From contig NZ_JASZYT010000011.1 of assembly GCF_030316765.1 (NCBI RefSeq), positions 205,800-269,799 of the forward strand: a stretch of DNA of 64,000 nucleotides, in the 5' to 3' direction. Below, piece after piece: positions 48,270-57,800 of the stretch. Below the pieces are notes generated by a model that was given only the letters and a program-made list of their open reading frames with translations, searched no databases and was not told the origin of the DNA. Positions within the stretch are counted from its first letter, which is position 1, and each line of letters starts with the position of its first letter. Made by a program: the position numbers and the translations under genes. This DNA comes from Variovorax saccharolyticus (GTDB lineage: Bacteria; Pseudomonadota; Gammaproteobacteria; Burkholderiales; Burkholderiaceae_C).

Positions 48270-48302
48270 GCCTCGAACGCATCCAGAGACAAGGAACAAA
48301 CC

Positions 48303-48887
48303 ATGAGTGCAAACATCCGCAAGCTCGTCGTCCAGGTCGACGAGACCCGCAAGGAAATGGGCCAGGCCATCGATCCGCCGACGCGCCGTGCGGTCGCGAT
48401 CGCCGTGATCGACAACCCCTACGCCGGCCGCTACAGCGAATCGCTCGACGAGCTGATCGCCATCGGTGAAGAGCTCGGCGCGCTGCTGGGCCGCAAGGCC
48501 GTGGCCGCGCTCGGCATCGAGCCCGGCCAGGCGCAGAGCTACGGCAAGGCCGCGATCGTCGGCGAGGCCGGCGAGCTCGAGCATGCCGCCGCGATCCTGC
48601 ATCCCAAGCTCGGCGCGCCGCTGCGGGTGGAGGTCGAGAAGGGCGCCGCGCTGGTGCCCTCGAGCAAGAAGCGCGGCACGCTCGGCACCGCCATCGACGT
48701 GCCGCTGGGCCACAAGGACGCCGCCTTCGTGCGCAGCCATTTCGACGCCATCGAGGCCCGCGTGTCCGACGCGCCGCGCGCCAACGAGATCGTGGTCGCG
48801 GTCGCGGTCACCGACAGCGGCCGTCCCCTGCCGCGCATCGGCGGCCTGCAGGCATCAGAGATCAAGGGCGAAGACGGCCTGCGCTGA
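48303..48887 (+). CDS. DUF1185 (amino acid synthesis family) protein, copy 2
   Basis: This encodes 194 residues, a paralogue of the preceding gene: AIAVIDNPYAGRYSESLDEL, YGKAAIVGEAGELEHAAAIL, GAALVPSSKKRGTLGTAIDV, PLGHKDAAFVRSHFDAIEAR, IGGLQASEIKGEDGLR. Shared blocks (NP(Y/F)AGRY, GELEHAA/GA, PS(T/S)KK, IDVPL, FDAIE, GGLxAxxI) are kept in order. Two different paralogues side by side suggest a heteromer or two successive steps. AAGGAA precedes the ATG. Confidence 0.8.
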   Translation: MSANIRKLVVQVDETRKEMGQAIDPPTRRAVAIAVIDNPYAGRYSESLDELIAIGEELGALLGRKAVAALGIEPGQAQSYGKAAIVGEAGELEHAAAILHPKLGAPLRVEVEKGAALVPSSKKRGTLGTAIDVPLGHKDAAFVRSHFDAIEARVSDAPRANEIVVAVAVTDSGRPLPRIGGLQASEIKGEDGLR

Positions 48888-48933
48888 ACGCCGCCGCCAA
48901 CGAGTTTTTTCTGTTCGATCCCAAGGAGTCCCC

Positions 48934-50145
48934 ATGAATCCCATGCGCCTAGCCTTCACCGCGGCCGCCGTCGCCACGCTCGTCACCGCACTCGTCCCCG
49001 CGCATGCGCAGGGCGTGATCAAGATCGGCGAGATCAACAGCTACAAGGCGCAGCCCGCCTTCCTCGAGCCCTACAAGAAGGGCATGGAACTCGCGGTCGA
49101 CGAGATCAATGCCGCCGGCGGCGTCAACGGCCGGAAGATCGAGCTGATCACGCGCGACGACAACGCCAACCCGGGCGACGCGGTGCGCGTGGCCGAGGAA
49201 CTCGTGTCGCGCGAGAAGGTCGACATCCTGGCCGGTACTTTCCTGTCGAACACCGGCATGGCGGTGGCCGACTTCGCCAAGCAGAAGAAGTTCTTCTTCC
49301 TGGCCGGCGAACCGCTCACCGACAAGCTCACCTGGCAGGGCGGCAACGCCTACACCGTGCGCCTGCGCCCCGGCACCTACATGCAGGCCGCGATGCTGGT
49401 GCCCGAGGCGGCCAAGCTCAAGAAGAAGCGCTGGGCCGTGGTCTACCCCAACTACGAGTACGGACAGTCGGCCGTGGCCGCCTTCAAGCAGCTGCTCAAG
49501 GCCGCGCAGCCCGACGTGGAGTTCGTCGCCGAGCAGGCCACGCCGCTGGGCAAGGTCGACGCCGGCAGCGTGGTGCAGGCACTGGCTGATGCCAAGCCCG
49601 ACGCGATCTTCAACGTGCTCTTCGGTGCCGACCTGTCGAAGTTCGTGCGCGAAGGCAACACCCGCGGCCTGTTCAAGGACCGCGAGGTGGTGAGCGTGCT
49701 GACCGGCGAGCCCGAGTACATGGACCCGCTCAAGGACGAGGCGCCCAACGGCTGGATCGTCACCGGCTACCCCTGGTACGGCATCACGACCGCCGATCAC
49801 AAGAAGTTCGAGCAGGCCTACCAGGCCAAGTTCAAGGACTACCCGCGCCTGGGCTCGGTGGTCGGCTACAGCATGATCAAGTCGGCTGCCGCGGGCATCG
49901 CGAAGGCCAAGAGCACCGACACAGAGAAGGTGGTCGCGGCCTTCAAGGGCCTGCAGGTCGACACGCCCTTCGGCAAGATCACCTACCGCCCCGAGGACAA
50001 CCAGTCGACTATGGGCGCCTTCGTGGGCCGCACCAAGAACGACGGCGGCAAGGGCGTGATGGTCGACTACGTGTACCTCGACGGCGCCGACGCCAAGTAC
50101 CAGCCTTCCGCTGCCGAGATCAAGAAGTCCCGCGCTGCGGACTAA
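48934..50145 (+). CDS. LIV-type ABC transporter substrate-binding protein
   Basis: This encodes 403 residues. A signal peptide (LAFTAAAVATLVTALVPAHA) is followed by a Peripla_BP_6 domain: VIKIGEINSYKAQPAFLEPY, GMELAVDEINAAGGVNGRKI, ELITRDDNANPGDAVRVAEE, KVDILAGTFLSNTGMAVADF, WAVVYPNYEYGQSAVAAF. It belongs to the branched-chain amino acid/amide binder class, which also takes aromatic acids and heterocycles. Position in this cluster suggests nicotinate, nicotinamide or a related compound. CCAAGGAGTCCCC precedes the ATG. Confidence 0.88.
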   Translation: MNPMRLAFTAAAVATLVTALVPAHAQGVIKIGEINSYKAQPAFLEPYKKGMELAVDEINAAGGVNGRKIELITRDDNANPGDAVRVAEELVSREKVDILAGTFLSNTGMAVADFAKQKKFFFLAGEPLTDKLTWQGGNAYTVRLRPGTYMQAAMLVPEAAKLKKKRWAVVYPNYEYGQSAVAAFKQLLKAAQPDVEFVAEQATPLGKVDAGSVVQALADAKPDAIFNVLFGADLSKFVREGNTRGLFKDREVVSVLTGEPEYMDPLKDEAPNGWIVTGYPWYGITTADHKKFEQAYQAKFKDYPRLGSVVGYSMIKSAAAGIAKAKSTDTEKVVAAFKGLQVDTPFGKITYRPEDNQSTMGAFVGRTKNDGGKGVMVDYVYLDGADAKYQPSAAEIKKSRAAD

Positions 50146-50164
50146 GCCAAGGAACGAACGGGCC

Positions 50165-52081
50165 ATGAGCTTCTCAGGTTTCATCGTCCAGCTGCTCAAC
50201 GGGCTGGCGAGCGCGTCCTCGCTGTTCCTCGTGGCAGCCGGGTTGTCGCTGATCTTCGGCGTCACGCGCATCGTGAACTTCGCCCATGGTTCGTTCTTCA
50301 TGGTCGGCATCTACGTCGCCTACACGCTGGTCGACCGGCTGGGCACCGGCTTCGGCTTCTGGCCGGCGCTGGTGATGGCGGCGCTGGCGGTCGGCGTGCT
50401 CGGCGCCCTGATCGAGGTGGTGCTGCTGCGGCGCATCTACAAGGCGCCCGAACTCTTCCAGCTGCTGGCGACCTTCGCGCTGGTGCTGGTCATCAAGGAC
50501 GCGGTGCTGTGGCTCTGGGGTCCGGACGAACTGCTCGGCCCGCGTGCGCCCGGCCTGTCGGGCTCGGTCACGATCCTCGGCCGGCAGTTCCCCTCCTATG
50601 ACCTGTTCCTGATCGTGGTCGGGCCGGTGGTGCTCGGGCTGGTCTGGCTGCTGCTCACGCGCACCCGCTTCGGCACCCTGGTGCGCGCCGCCACGCAAGA
50701 CCGCGAGATGGTCAGCGCGCTGGGCGTCAACCAGGCCTGGCTGTTCACCGCGGTGTTCGCGCTCGGCGCGCTGCTCGCGGGCCTCGGCGGCGCCCTGCAG
50801 CTGCCGCGCGAGCCCGCCACGCTAGAGATGGACCTCAACACCATCGGCGCCGCCTTCGTGGTGGTGGTGGTCGGCGGCATGGGCTCGATCCCGGGCGCTT
50901 ACGCCGCCGCGCTGCTGATCGCCGAGATCAAGGCGATCTGCATCTGGCTCGGCGTGGTCGATGTCTTCGGCATTCCGGTCTCGTTCTCCAAGCTCACGCT
51001 GGTGGTCGACTTCCTCGTGATGGCCGTGGTGCTGGTCTGGCGCCCCTGGGGCCTGTTCGGCAAGCCGCAGGCACCGAGCCGCTATGTCGGCATGCAGGAA
51101 GAACCGCTGCGCCGTCCGGGCCGCACCTACCTGGTTGCAGTGGGCCTGTTCGGCCTGGTGCTGGTCGCGATGCCCCTGCTCACTGCCGGATCGCCCTACA
51201 CCACCGTGCTGCTGATCGACCTGCTGATCGCGGCGCTGTTCGCGGCCAGCCTGCACTTCATCATGGGTCCGGCCGGCATGCACTCCTTCGGCCACGCGGC
51301 CTACTTCGGGCTCGGTGCCTACGGCGCCGCGCTGCTGGTGCGCTCCAGCGGCATGCCGATGGAACTGGCGCTGGTGGTCGCGCCGCTGGTGGCAGCGGCG
51401 GGCGCCTTCGTCTACGGCTGGTTCGCGGTGCGGCTCTCGGGCGTGTACCTCGCGATGCTGACCCTGGCCTTCGCGCAGATCACCTGGGCCGTCACCTACC
51501 AGTGGGACAGCTTCACCGGCGGCAGCAACGGCCTCACCGGCGTCTGGCCTTCCGACTGGCTGGCCGACAAGCGCGCCTACTACTGGGTCACGCTGGCCCT
51601 GGTCGGGCTGGGCGTCTGGTGGCTGCGGCGCGTGCTGTTCTCGCCCTTCGGCTATGCGCTGCGCGCGGGCCGCGATTCGCAGCTGCGTGCCGACGCCATC
51701 GGCATCGACGTCAAGCGCATGCAGTGGGCCGCGTTCGTGATCGCCGGCACCGCGGCCGGCCTGGCCGGTGCGCTCTACGCTTTCTCGAAGGGCAGCATCT
51801 CGCCCGAATCGCTCAGCGTCGGCAAGTCGGTCGACGGCCTCGTGATGGTGCTGCTCGGCGGCATCCAGACGCTGGCCGGCCCGGTGGTCGGCGCGGTCAC
51901 CTTCACCTGGCTGCACGACACCGTGGCGCGCAACACCGACTACTGGCGCGCGATGCTGGGCGGCATCATCCTCTTGCTGGTGCTGCTGTTCCCGCAGGGC
52001 ATCGCGGGCTTCGCCAAGCAGCTCTTCGACCGGCGCCGCCACACGGGCGACGCGGTCGATCTCAAGGAAGTCAAAGCATGA
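50165..52081 (+). CDS. fused LivH-LivM permease of LIV-type ABC transporter
   Basis: This encodes 638 residues joining two permeases normally encoded separately. Residues 1-~300 are LivH-like (FLVAAGLSLIFGVTRIVNFA, HGSFFMVGIYVAYTL, TQDREMVSALGVNQAWLFTA, VVVGGMGSIPGAYAAALLIA). After a short linker (GKPQAPSRYVGMQEEPLRRP) residues ~320-638 are LivM-like (FIMGPAGMHSFGHAAYFGLG, AYGAALLVR, ALRAGRDSQLRADAIGIDVK, LVMVLLGGIQTLAGPVVGAV). No stop or weak junction is visible between them. It overlaps the next ATPase gene by four bases. Confidence 0.9.
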   Translation: MSFSGFIVQLLNGLASASSLFLVAAGLSLIFGVTRIVNFAHGSFFMVGIYVAYTLVDRLGTGFGFWPALVMAALAVGVLGALIEVVLLRRIYKAPELFQLLATFALVLVIKDAVLWLWGPDELLGPRAPGLSGSVTILGRQFPSYDLFLIVVGPVVLGLVWLLLTRTRFGTLVRAATQDREMVSALGVNQAWLFTAVFALGALLAGLGGALQLPREPATLEMDLNTIGAAFVVVVVGGMGSIPGAYAAALLIAEIKAICIWLGVVDVFGIPVSFSKLTLVVDFLVMAVVLVWRPWGLFGKPQAPSRYVGMQEEPLRRPGRTYLVAVGLFGLVLVAMPLLTAGSPYTTVLLIDLLIAALFAASLHFIMGPAGMHSFGHAAYFGLGAYGAALLVRSSGMPMELALVVAPLVAAAGAFVYGWFAVRLSGVYLAMLTLAFAQITWAVTYQWDSFTGGSNGLTGVWPSDWLADKRAYYWVTLALVGLGVWWLRRVLFSPFGYALRAGRDSQLRADAIGIDVKRMQWAAFVIAGTAAGLAGALYAFSKGSISPESLSVGKSVDGLVMVLLGGIQTLAGPVVGAVTFTWLHDTVARNTDYWRAMLGGIILLLVLLFPQGIAGFAKQLFDRRRHTGDAVDLKEVKA

Positions 52082-52881
52082 GCCTGTTGAAAGTCAACGA
52101 GCTGGGCAAGTCCTTCGGCGGCGTCAAGGCGGTCGACGGCATCAGCTTCGATCTCGCGGCCGGCGAACTGCTGGCGCTGATCGGCCCCAACGGGGCCGGC
52201 AAGTCCACCACCTTCAACATGGTCAACGGCCAGCTCAAGGCCGACCGCGGCTCGATCCTGCTCGACGGCCAGGAGCTCGTGGATCGCAAGCCGCGCGAGA
52301 TCTGGCGCCTGGGCGTGGGACGCACCTTCCAGATCGCCGAGACCTTCGCCTCGCTCACCGTGGCCGAGAACGTGCAGATGGCCTTGCTCTCGCACGACCA
52401 CAAGCTGTTCTCGACCTGGCGCCGCGCCGCCGACCACAAGCGCGACGAGGCACTGTCGCTGCTCGACCAGGTCGGCATGAAGCCGCAGGCCGACCGGCCC
52501 TGCAGCGTGCTGGCCTATGGCGACGTCAAGCGCGTCGAACTCGCGATCGCGATGGCCAACAGCCCGAAGCTGCTGCTGATGGACGAACCCACCGCCGGCA
52601 TGGCGCCCAAGGAGCGCAACTCGCTGATGGCGCTGACCAAGCAGCTCGTGATCGACCGCGGCATGGCGGTGCTGTTCACCGAACACAGCATGGACGTGGT
52701 GTTCGCCTATGCCGACCGCATGATCGTGCTGGCCCGCGGGCGCCTGATCGCGCAGGGCAAGCCGCTCGAGATCCGAGACCATCCGAAGGTGCAGGAGGTG
52801 TACTTCGGCAGCGGCAAGACTTTCGAGAAGATCGCAGAGAAAGCCGCCGCGGTGAACGCGGCGGTCGGGGAGCACGCATGA
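52078..52881 (+). CDS. LIV-type ABC transporter ATPase (LivG-like)
   Basis: This encodes 267 residues: Walker A GPNGAGKST, Q-loop FQIAETFASLTVAENVQMAL, signature LAYGDVKRVELAIAMANSPK, Walker B LLLMDEPTAGMAP, H-loop LFTEHSMDVVFAYADRMIVL. LAYGD in place of LSGGQ is normal for LivG-type subunits. The C-terminal ~20 residues (EKIAEKAAAVNAAVGEHA) are an extra helical tail. ATGA overlaps link it to the genes before and after. Confidence 0.92.
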   Translation: MSLLKVNELGKSFGGVKAVDGISFDLAAGELLALIGPNGAGKSTTFNMVNGQLKADRGSILLDGQELVDRKPREIWRLGVGRTFQIAETFASLTVAENVQMALLSHDHKLFSTWRRAADHKRDEALSLLDQVGMKPQADRPCSVLAYGDVKRVELAIAMANSPKLLLMDEPTAGMAPKERNSLMALTKQLVIDRGMAVLFTEHSMDVVFAYADRMIVLARGRLIAQGKPLEIRDHPKVQEVYFGSGKTFEKIAEKAAAVNAAVGEHA

Positions 52882-53612
52882 GTTCGCATGAGACCTTGCT
52901 CGAAGCCAAGGCCCTGTGCGCCTGGTACGGCGCGGCACAGATCCTCTACGACGTCGATCTCGAGGTCCGGCGTGGCGAAGTGGTGGCGCTGATGGGCCGC
53001 AACGGCGCCGGCAAGTCGACCACGCTCAAGGCGCTGATCGGCATGCTGGCCAAGCGCCGCGGCGCGGTGCGCTTCCTCGGCCACGACATCTCGAAGAGCG
53101 AGCCGCATGTGGCGGCCCGGCTGGGCCTGGGCTTCGTGCCCGAGGACCGGCGCGTGTTCACCGACCTCAGCGTGATGGAGAACCTCGCTGTCGGCAAGCA
53201 GCCGGCCCGGCGCTGGAACGACGGCACCGATGCGCCGCTGTGGACCCCCGAGCGCCTGTTCAAGCTGTTCCCGAACCTCGGCGAGATGCCGAACCGCCCG
53301 GGCGGCCGCATGAGTGGCGGCGAGCAGCAGATGCTGACCGTGGCGCGCACGCTGATGGGCAATCCCTACCTGGTGCTGCTCGACGAACCCTCCGAGGGCG
53401 TGGCGCCGGTGATCGTCGAGCAGATGGCCAACATGATCCTGGAGCTCAAGGCGCAGGGCGTGAGCATCCTGCTGTCGGAGCAGAACATGCACTTCGCCGA
53501 GCTGGTGTCCGACCGGGCCTATGTGCTCGAGAAGGGGCAGATCCGCTACCAGGCATCGATGGCGGAACTGGCGGCCAACGACGAAGTGCGCCGTGCCTAC
53601 CTGAGCGTCTGA
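52878..53612 (+). CDS. LIV-type ABC transporter ATPase (LivF-like)
   Basis: This encodes 244 residues: Walker A GRNGAGKSTT, Q-loop-region FVPEDRRVFTDLSVMENLAV, signature MSGGEQQMLTVARTLMGNPY, Walker B LVLLDEPSEGVAP, H-loop LLSEQNMHFAELVSDRAYVL. These are LivF features, the second ATPase of the importer. It overlaps the LivG-like gene by four bases and precedes the exported nicotinamidase by 25. Confidence 0.92.
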   Translation: MSSHETLLEAKALCAWYGAAQILYDVDLEVRRGEVVALMGRNGAGKSTTLKALIGMLAKRRGAVRFLGHDISKSEPHVAARLGLGFVPEDRRVFTDLSVMENLAVGKQPARRWNDGTDAPLWTPERLFKLFPNLGEMPNRPGGRMSGGEQQMLTVARTLMGNPYLVLLDEPSEGVAPVIVEQMANMILELKAQGVSILLSEQNMHFAELVSDRAYVLEKGQIRYQASMAELAANDEVRRAYLSV

Positions 53613-53637
53613 TTTCATCAACCGAGGAGCCTCCAGC

Positions 53638-54354
53638 ATGCACAACACCCGCAGAACCCTCCTGAAATCCACCGCCGCGCTCGGCCTGCTCGGGCTCGGC
53701 GCCGCGCCCCTGTTCGCCGCCCCGAAGATCAAGCCGGCCGCCAACGCGGCGCTGATCGTGGTCGATGTGCAGAACTGCTTCATCGAAGGCGGCACGCTGC
53801 CGGTCAAGGGCGGCGCCGAGGTGGTGCCGGTCATCAACAAGCTGGCCGAGGCCTTCGACAACATCGTGGTCACGCAGGACTGGCACACGCCGGGCCATGC
53901 CTCGTTCGCCAGCACCCATTCGGGCAAGAAGCCCTTCGAGACCACCAAGCTCAGCTACGGCAACCAGGTGCTGTGGCCCGACCACTGCGTGCAGGGCAGC
54001 GACGACGCCGGCCTGCACAAGGAGCTCAAGCTGCCGACCGCGCAGCTGATCATCCGCAAGGGCTATCACAAGGGCATGGACAGCTATTCGGCCTTCGAGG
54101 AGGCCGACCACAAGACCCCCACCGGCCTGGCCGGCTACCTCAAGGCGCGCGGCGTCAAGACCGTGTTCGTCACCGGGCTGGCCACCGACTTCTGCGTTGC
54201 CTGGACCGCGATGGACGCGCGCAAGGCCGGCTTCGAGGTCTACGTGATCGAGGACGCCACGCGCGCCATCGACCTCAACGGCTCGCTCGCGGCGGCCTGG
54301 AAGCAGATGGCGGCCAAGGGCGTGAAGCGCATCCAGTCGAGCGACATCGTCTAG
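53638..54354 (+). CDS. pncA: exported nicotinamidase (isochorismatase fold)
   Basis: This encodes 238 residues. A twin-arginine-type signal peptide (NTRRTLLKSTAALGLLGLGA, cleavage near AAPLFAA) precedes a PncA-like domain: catalytic Asp43 in IVVDVQNCFIEGG, metal ligands Asp81, His83 and His87 in TQDWHTPGHASFAS, VLWPDHCVQGS, Lys141 in IIRKG, and nucleophile Cys186 in GLATDFCVAWTAMDARKAGF. It hydrolyses nicotinamide to nicotinate and ammonia. Most PncA proteins are cytosolic, so export, probably by Tat with metal already bound, is unusual. It sits between the importer and the nicotinate-dehydrogenase-like genes. AGGAG precedes the ATG. Confidence 0.82.
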   Translation: MHNTRRTLLKSTAALGLLGLGAAPLFAAPKIKPAANAALIVVDVQNCFIEGGTLPVKGGAEVVPVINKLAEAFDNIVVTQDWHTPGHASFASTHSGKKPFETTKLSYGNQVLWPDHCVQGSDDAGLHKELKLPTAQLIIRKGYHKGMDSYSAFEEADHKTPTGLAGYLKARGVKTVFVTGLATDFCVAWTAMDARKAGFEVYVIEDATRAIDLNGSLAAAWKQMAAKGVKRIQSSDIV

Positions 54355-54367
54355 GCCGCCGCAAGAG

Positions 54368-54847
54368 ATGCCGGGGTTCGCACTGAAGGTCAACGGTCGC
54401 AGCGTCGAACTCGCGGCGTCGCACGAGGCCTCGCTGCTGCATGTGCTGCGCAACGACCTGGGCCTCAACGGCCCCAAGTACGGATGCGGCCTCGGCCAGT
54501 GCGGCGCCTGCACGGTGCACGTGGACGGCGTGGCGGCGCGCTCCTGCGTGATCCCCGCCCATGGCGTGGCGGGCCGCGAGATCACGACCCTCGAAGGACT
54601 GGGCTCGCGCGACTGCTGGCACCCGGTACAGCAGGGTTTCGAGGACGCCCAGGCCGCGCAGTGCGGCTACTGCCTCAACGGCATGGTGATGCAGGCCGCG
54701 GCACTGCTGGCGCGCGAGCCGAATCCGGGCGAGGCGCGCATCCGCAGCGAGCTGTCGGGCAACCTGTGCCGTTGCGGCACCCACATCGAGATCCTGGCCG
54801 CGGTGCAGCGCGCGGCGCTGCGGATCGCGGAAGGCGCCGGCACGTGA
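54368..54847 (+). CDS. (2Fe-2S) subunit of molybdenum hydroxylase, NicA-like
   Basis: This encodes 159 residues. The plant-type [2Fe-2S] cysteines are C40, C45, C48 and C60 (GPKYGCGLGQCGACTVHVDG), and the second cluster uses C99, C102, C134 and C136 (AAQCGYCLNGM, GNLCRCGTH). This is the small subunit of xanthine-oxidase-family dehydrogenases that pass electrons to cytochromes. Together with the next gene it resembles nicotinate dehydrogenase NicA-NicB, giving 6-hydroxynicotinate. It overlaps the next gene by four bases. Confidence 0.85.
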   Translation: MPGFALKVNGRSVELAASHEASLLHVLRNDLGLNGPKYGCGLGQCGACTVHVDGVAARSCVIPAHGVAGREITTLEGLGSRDCWHPVQQGFEDAQAAQCGYCLNGMVMQAAALLAREPNPGEARIRSELSGNLCRCGTHIEILAAVQRAALRIAEGAGT

Positions 54848-57800
54848 CGCGCCGCGCCGACCTGCCCCGCACGCGCAGCGATTTCCTCCAGGCCGACGGC
54901 GTCCTCGTCGTCGTGCGCGAGACGCCGCCGGCGCCGCCGCCATCGCCGGGCCAGCCCGCGCTGGTGTCGGGCAATCCCGCGGAGGGCCCGGAGGTCCTGC
55001 TCGCGGTCTGGGACGACGGCAGCGTGACCGCGCTCAACGGCCACGTCGACCTGGGGACCGGCATCCAGACCGCGCTGTCGCAGATCGTGGCCGAAGACCT
55101 CGACGTGCCGATGGCCCGGGTCCGGATGGTGCTCGGCGACACCGCGCGCGCGCCCAACCAGGGCGCGACCATCGCCAGCGCTTCGATCCAGATCCACGCG
55201 GCGCCGCTGCGGCTGGCGGCGGCGCAGGCGCGCGGCTGGCTGCTGGCGCAGGCGGCCGAGCACTTCGGCGTGCAGCAGTCGCTGCTCACGGTGCGCGAGG
55301 GGCGGGTCCACGCCGGCGACGACCCGGCCTTCAGCATCGGCATCGGCGAACTGGTGGCGGGCGGCCGTGCCCTGCTGCAACTCGATGCCGGGCAGCGGCT
55401 CAAGGACCCGGCCGACTACCGCATCGTCGGCCGCTCGCAGCCGCGCGTCGACATCCCCGCCAAGCTCGCCGGCGACACGGTCTTCGTGCACGACATGCGG
55501 CTGCCCGGCATGCTGCACGGCCGCGTCGTGCGGCCGCCCTACGCGGGCGCCGACCACGGCGACTACATCGGCAACACGCTGGAGTCGGTCGACGAGGCGT
55601 CGATCGCGCACATCCCCGGCATCCGCGCGGTGGTCGTGATCCGGGACTTCGTCGGCATCGTCGCCGAGCGCGAGGAGCATGCCGAACAGGCGCTGCGCGA
55701 GCTGCGCGTGCGCTGGAAGGCCTGGCCCGGCCTGCCCGCGCTCGACGATCTCGAAGCCGCGATCAGCGCCAACCCGTCGACGCAGCGCCTGCTGGTCGAC
55801 GAAGGCGATGTCGATGCGGCGCTGGCCGCGGCGGCGCAGCCGATGCCCCGCACCTACGTCTGGCCCTACCAGATGCATGCGTCGATCGGGCCTTCCTGCG
55901 CGCTCGCGCACTGGCAGCCGGGCGAGGGCATGGGACTGAGGGTCTGGGCCGGCTCGCAGAACCCGCACGTGCTGCGCGCCGATCTCGCCAGGCTCATGGG
56001 CCTCGACGACATCGCGGTCGACGTGGTGCGCATGGAGGCGGCCGGCTGCTACGGCCGCAACGGCGCCGACGACGTCGCGGCCGACGCGGCGCTGCTGGCG
56101 CGCGCGGTCGGCGCGCCGGTGCGGGTGCAGCTCACGCGCGAGCAGGAGCAGCTGTGGGAGCCCAAGGGCGCCGCGCAGCTGATGAAGATCAACGGCGGGC
56201 TCGACGGCGCGGGCGGCGTGGCCGGCTACGACTTCGAGACCTCCTATCCGTCGAACGGCGCGCCGACGCTGGCGCTGCTGCTGACGCGCACCGTCGAGCC
56301 GGTGGCCCAGGCCTTCGAGATGGGCGACCGCACCGCGCGGCCGCCCTATGGCTACGGCAACCTGCGCGTGAAGGTCAACGACATGGCGCCGATCGTGCGC
56401 GCCTCGTGGCTGCGCGGGGTCTCGGCGCTGCCGAGTTCGTTCGCGCACGAGTCCTACGTCGACGAACTCGCGACCGCCGCGGGCGTCGACCCGGTGGCCT
56501 TCCGGCTGCGCCATCTGCCCGACCCGCGCGCCGCCGAGCTGGTGCGGGAGACCGCGCAGAAGGCCGGCTGGCGCATGCGCACCGGGCCGCAGGAGAACTC
56601 TGATGGTGGCCTGGGCCCCGGCGGCGACATCCTGTTCGGCCAGGGCTTCGCCTACGCGCGCTACGTGCACAGCAAGTGGCCGGGCTTCGGCGCCGCCTGG
56701 TCGGCCTGGGTGGCCGACGTCGAGGTCAACCGCAAGACCGGCGAAGTGCATGTGCGCCGCGTCGTCGTCGGACACGACGCCGGGCTGATGGTCAACCCGG
56801 CCGGTGTCGAGCACCAGATCCACGGCAACGTGGTGCAGACCACCAGCCGCGCGCTCAAGGAGCAGGTGCGCTTCGCACCGCAGCGCCCGTCCGGGAGCGG
56901 CGACCTGCTGCCCGGCGTGCCGCCCTCGGGCGTGGTCGCCAGCCGCGAGTGGGGCAGCTACCCGATCATCAACTTCCGCGAAGTGCCGGTGATCGAGGTG
57001 CTGCACATGCAGCGCCCCGGCGAGCCGCCGCTGGGCGCGGGCGAGTCGTCCTCGGTGCCGGGCACCGCCGCCATCGCCAATGCGATCTTCGATGCCACCG
57101 GCGTGCGCTTCCGGGCCCCGCCGTTCACGCCCGAGGTGGTGCGGGCGGCGCTGAATCCGCTGCCGGCGCCGGCCGGGTCCGAAGCCGCGCCGGTCGCGGC
57201 GAAGCAGGCGCTGCCCGCCACCGCGCCATGGCCGAGGCGGCGTGGCCTCTGGGCCGGCGCCGGGGCGCTGATCGTCGGCGGCATCGGCGTGGTCGCGGGC
57301 CTCGCGGGCTGGCGCTCGGCGATCGCGCCGGTGAGCTTCAGCGCGCCGGCCTACAGCGAGGCCACGGTCGAGCGCGGGCGCGTGCTCGCCCGGCTCGGCG
57401 ACTGCGCGGTCTGCCACACCGCGCCGGGCGGCACGCCCAACGCCGGCGGCCGCGCGATGGAGACGCCCTTCGGCACCATCCACACCACCAACCTCACGCC
57501 CGATGCGGACACCGGCCTCGGCCGCTGGTCCTTCACGGCCTTCCAGCGCGCGATGCGCGAGGGCATCTCGCGCGACGGCCATCACCTGTACCCGGCCTTT
57601 CCGTACACCGCCTTCGCCAAGACCAGTGACGACGACCTGCAGGCGCTCTATGCCTATTTCATGTCGCTGCCGCCGGTGCGCGCGCAGACGCCGCCGGCCG
57701 AGCTCAAGTTCCCGTTCGGCCTGCGTCCGCTGATGGCCGGCTGGAACGCCTTGTTCCATGACCCGAAGCCCTACCAGCCGGTGGCGCTGCAGAGCGCCGA

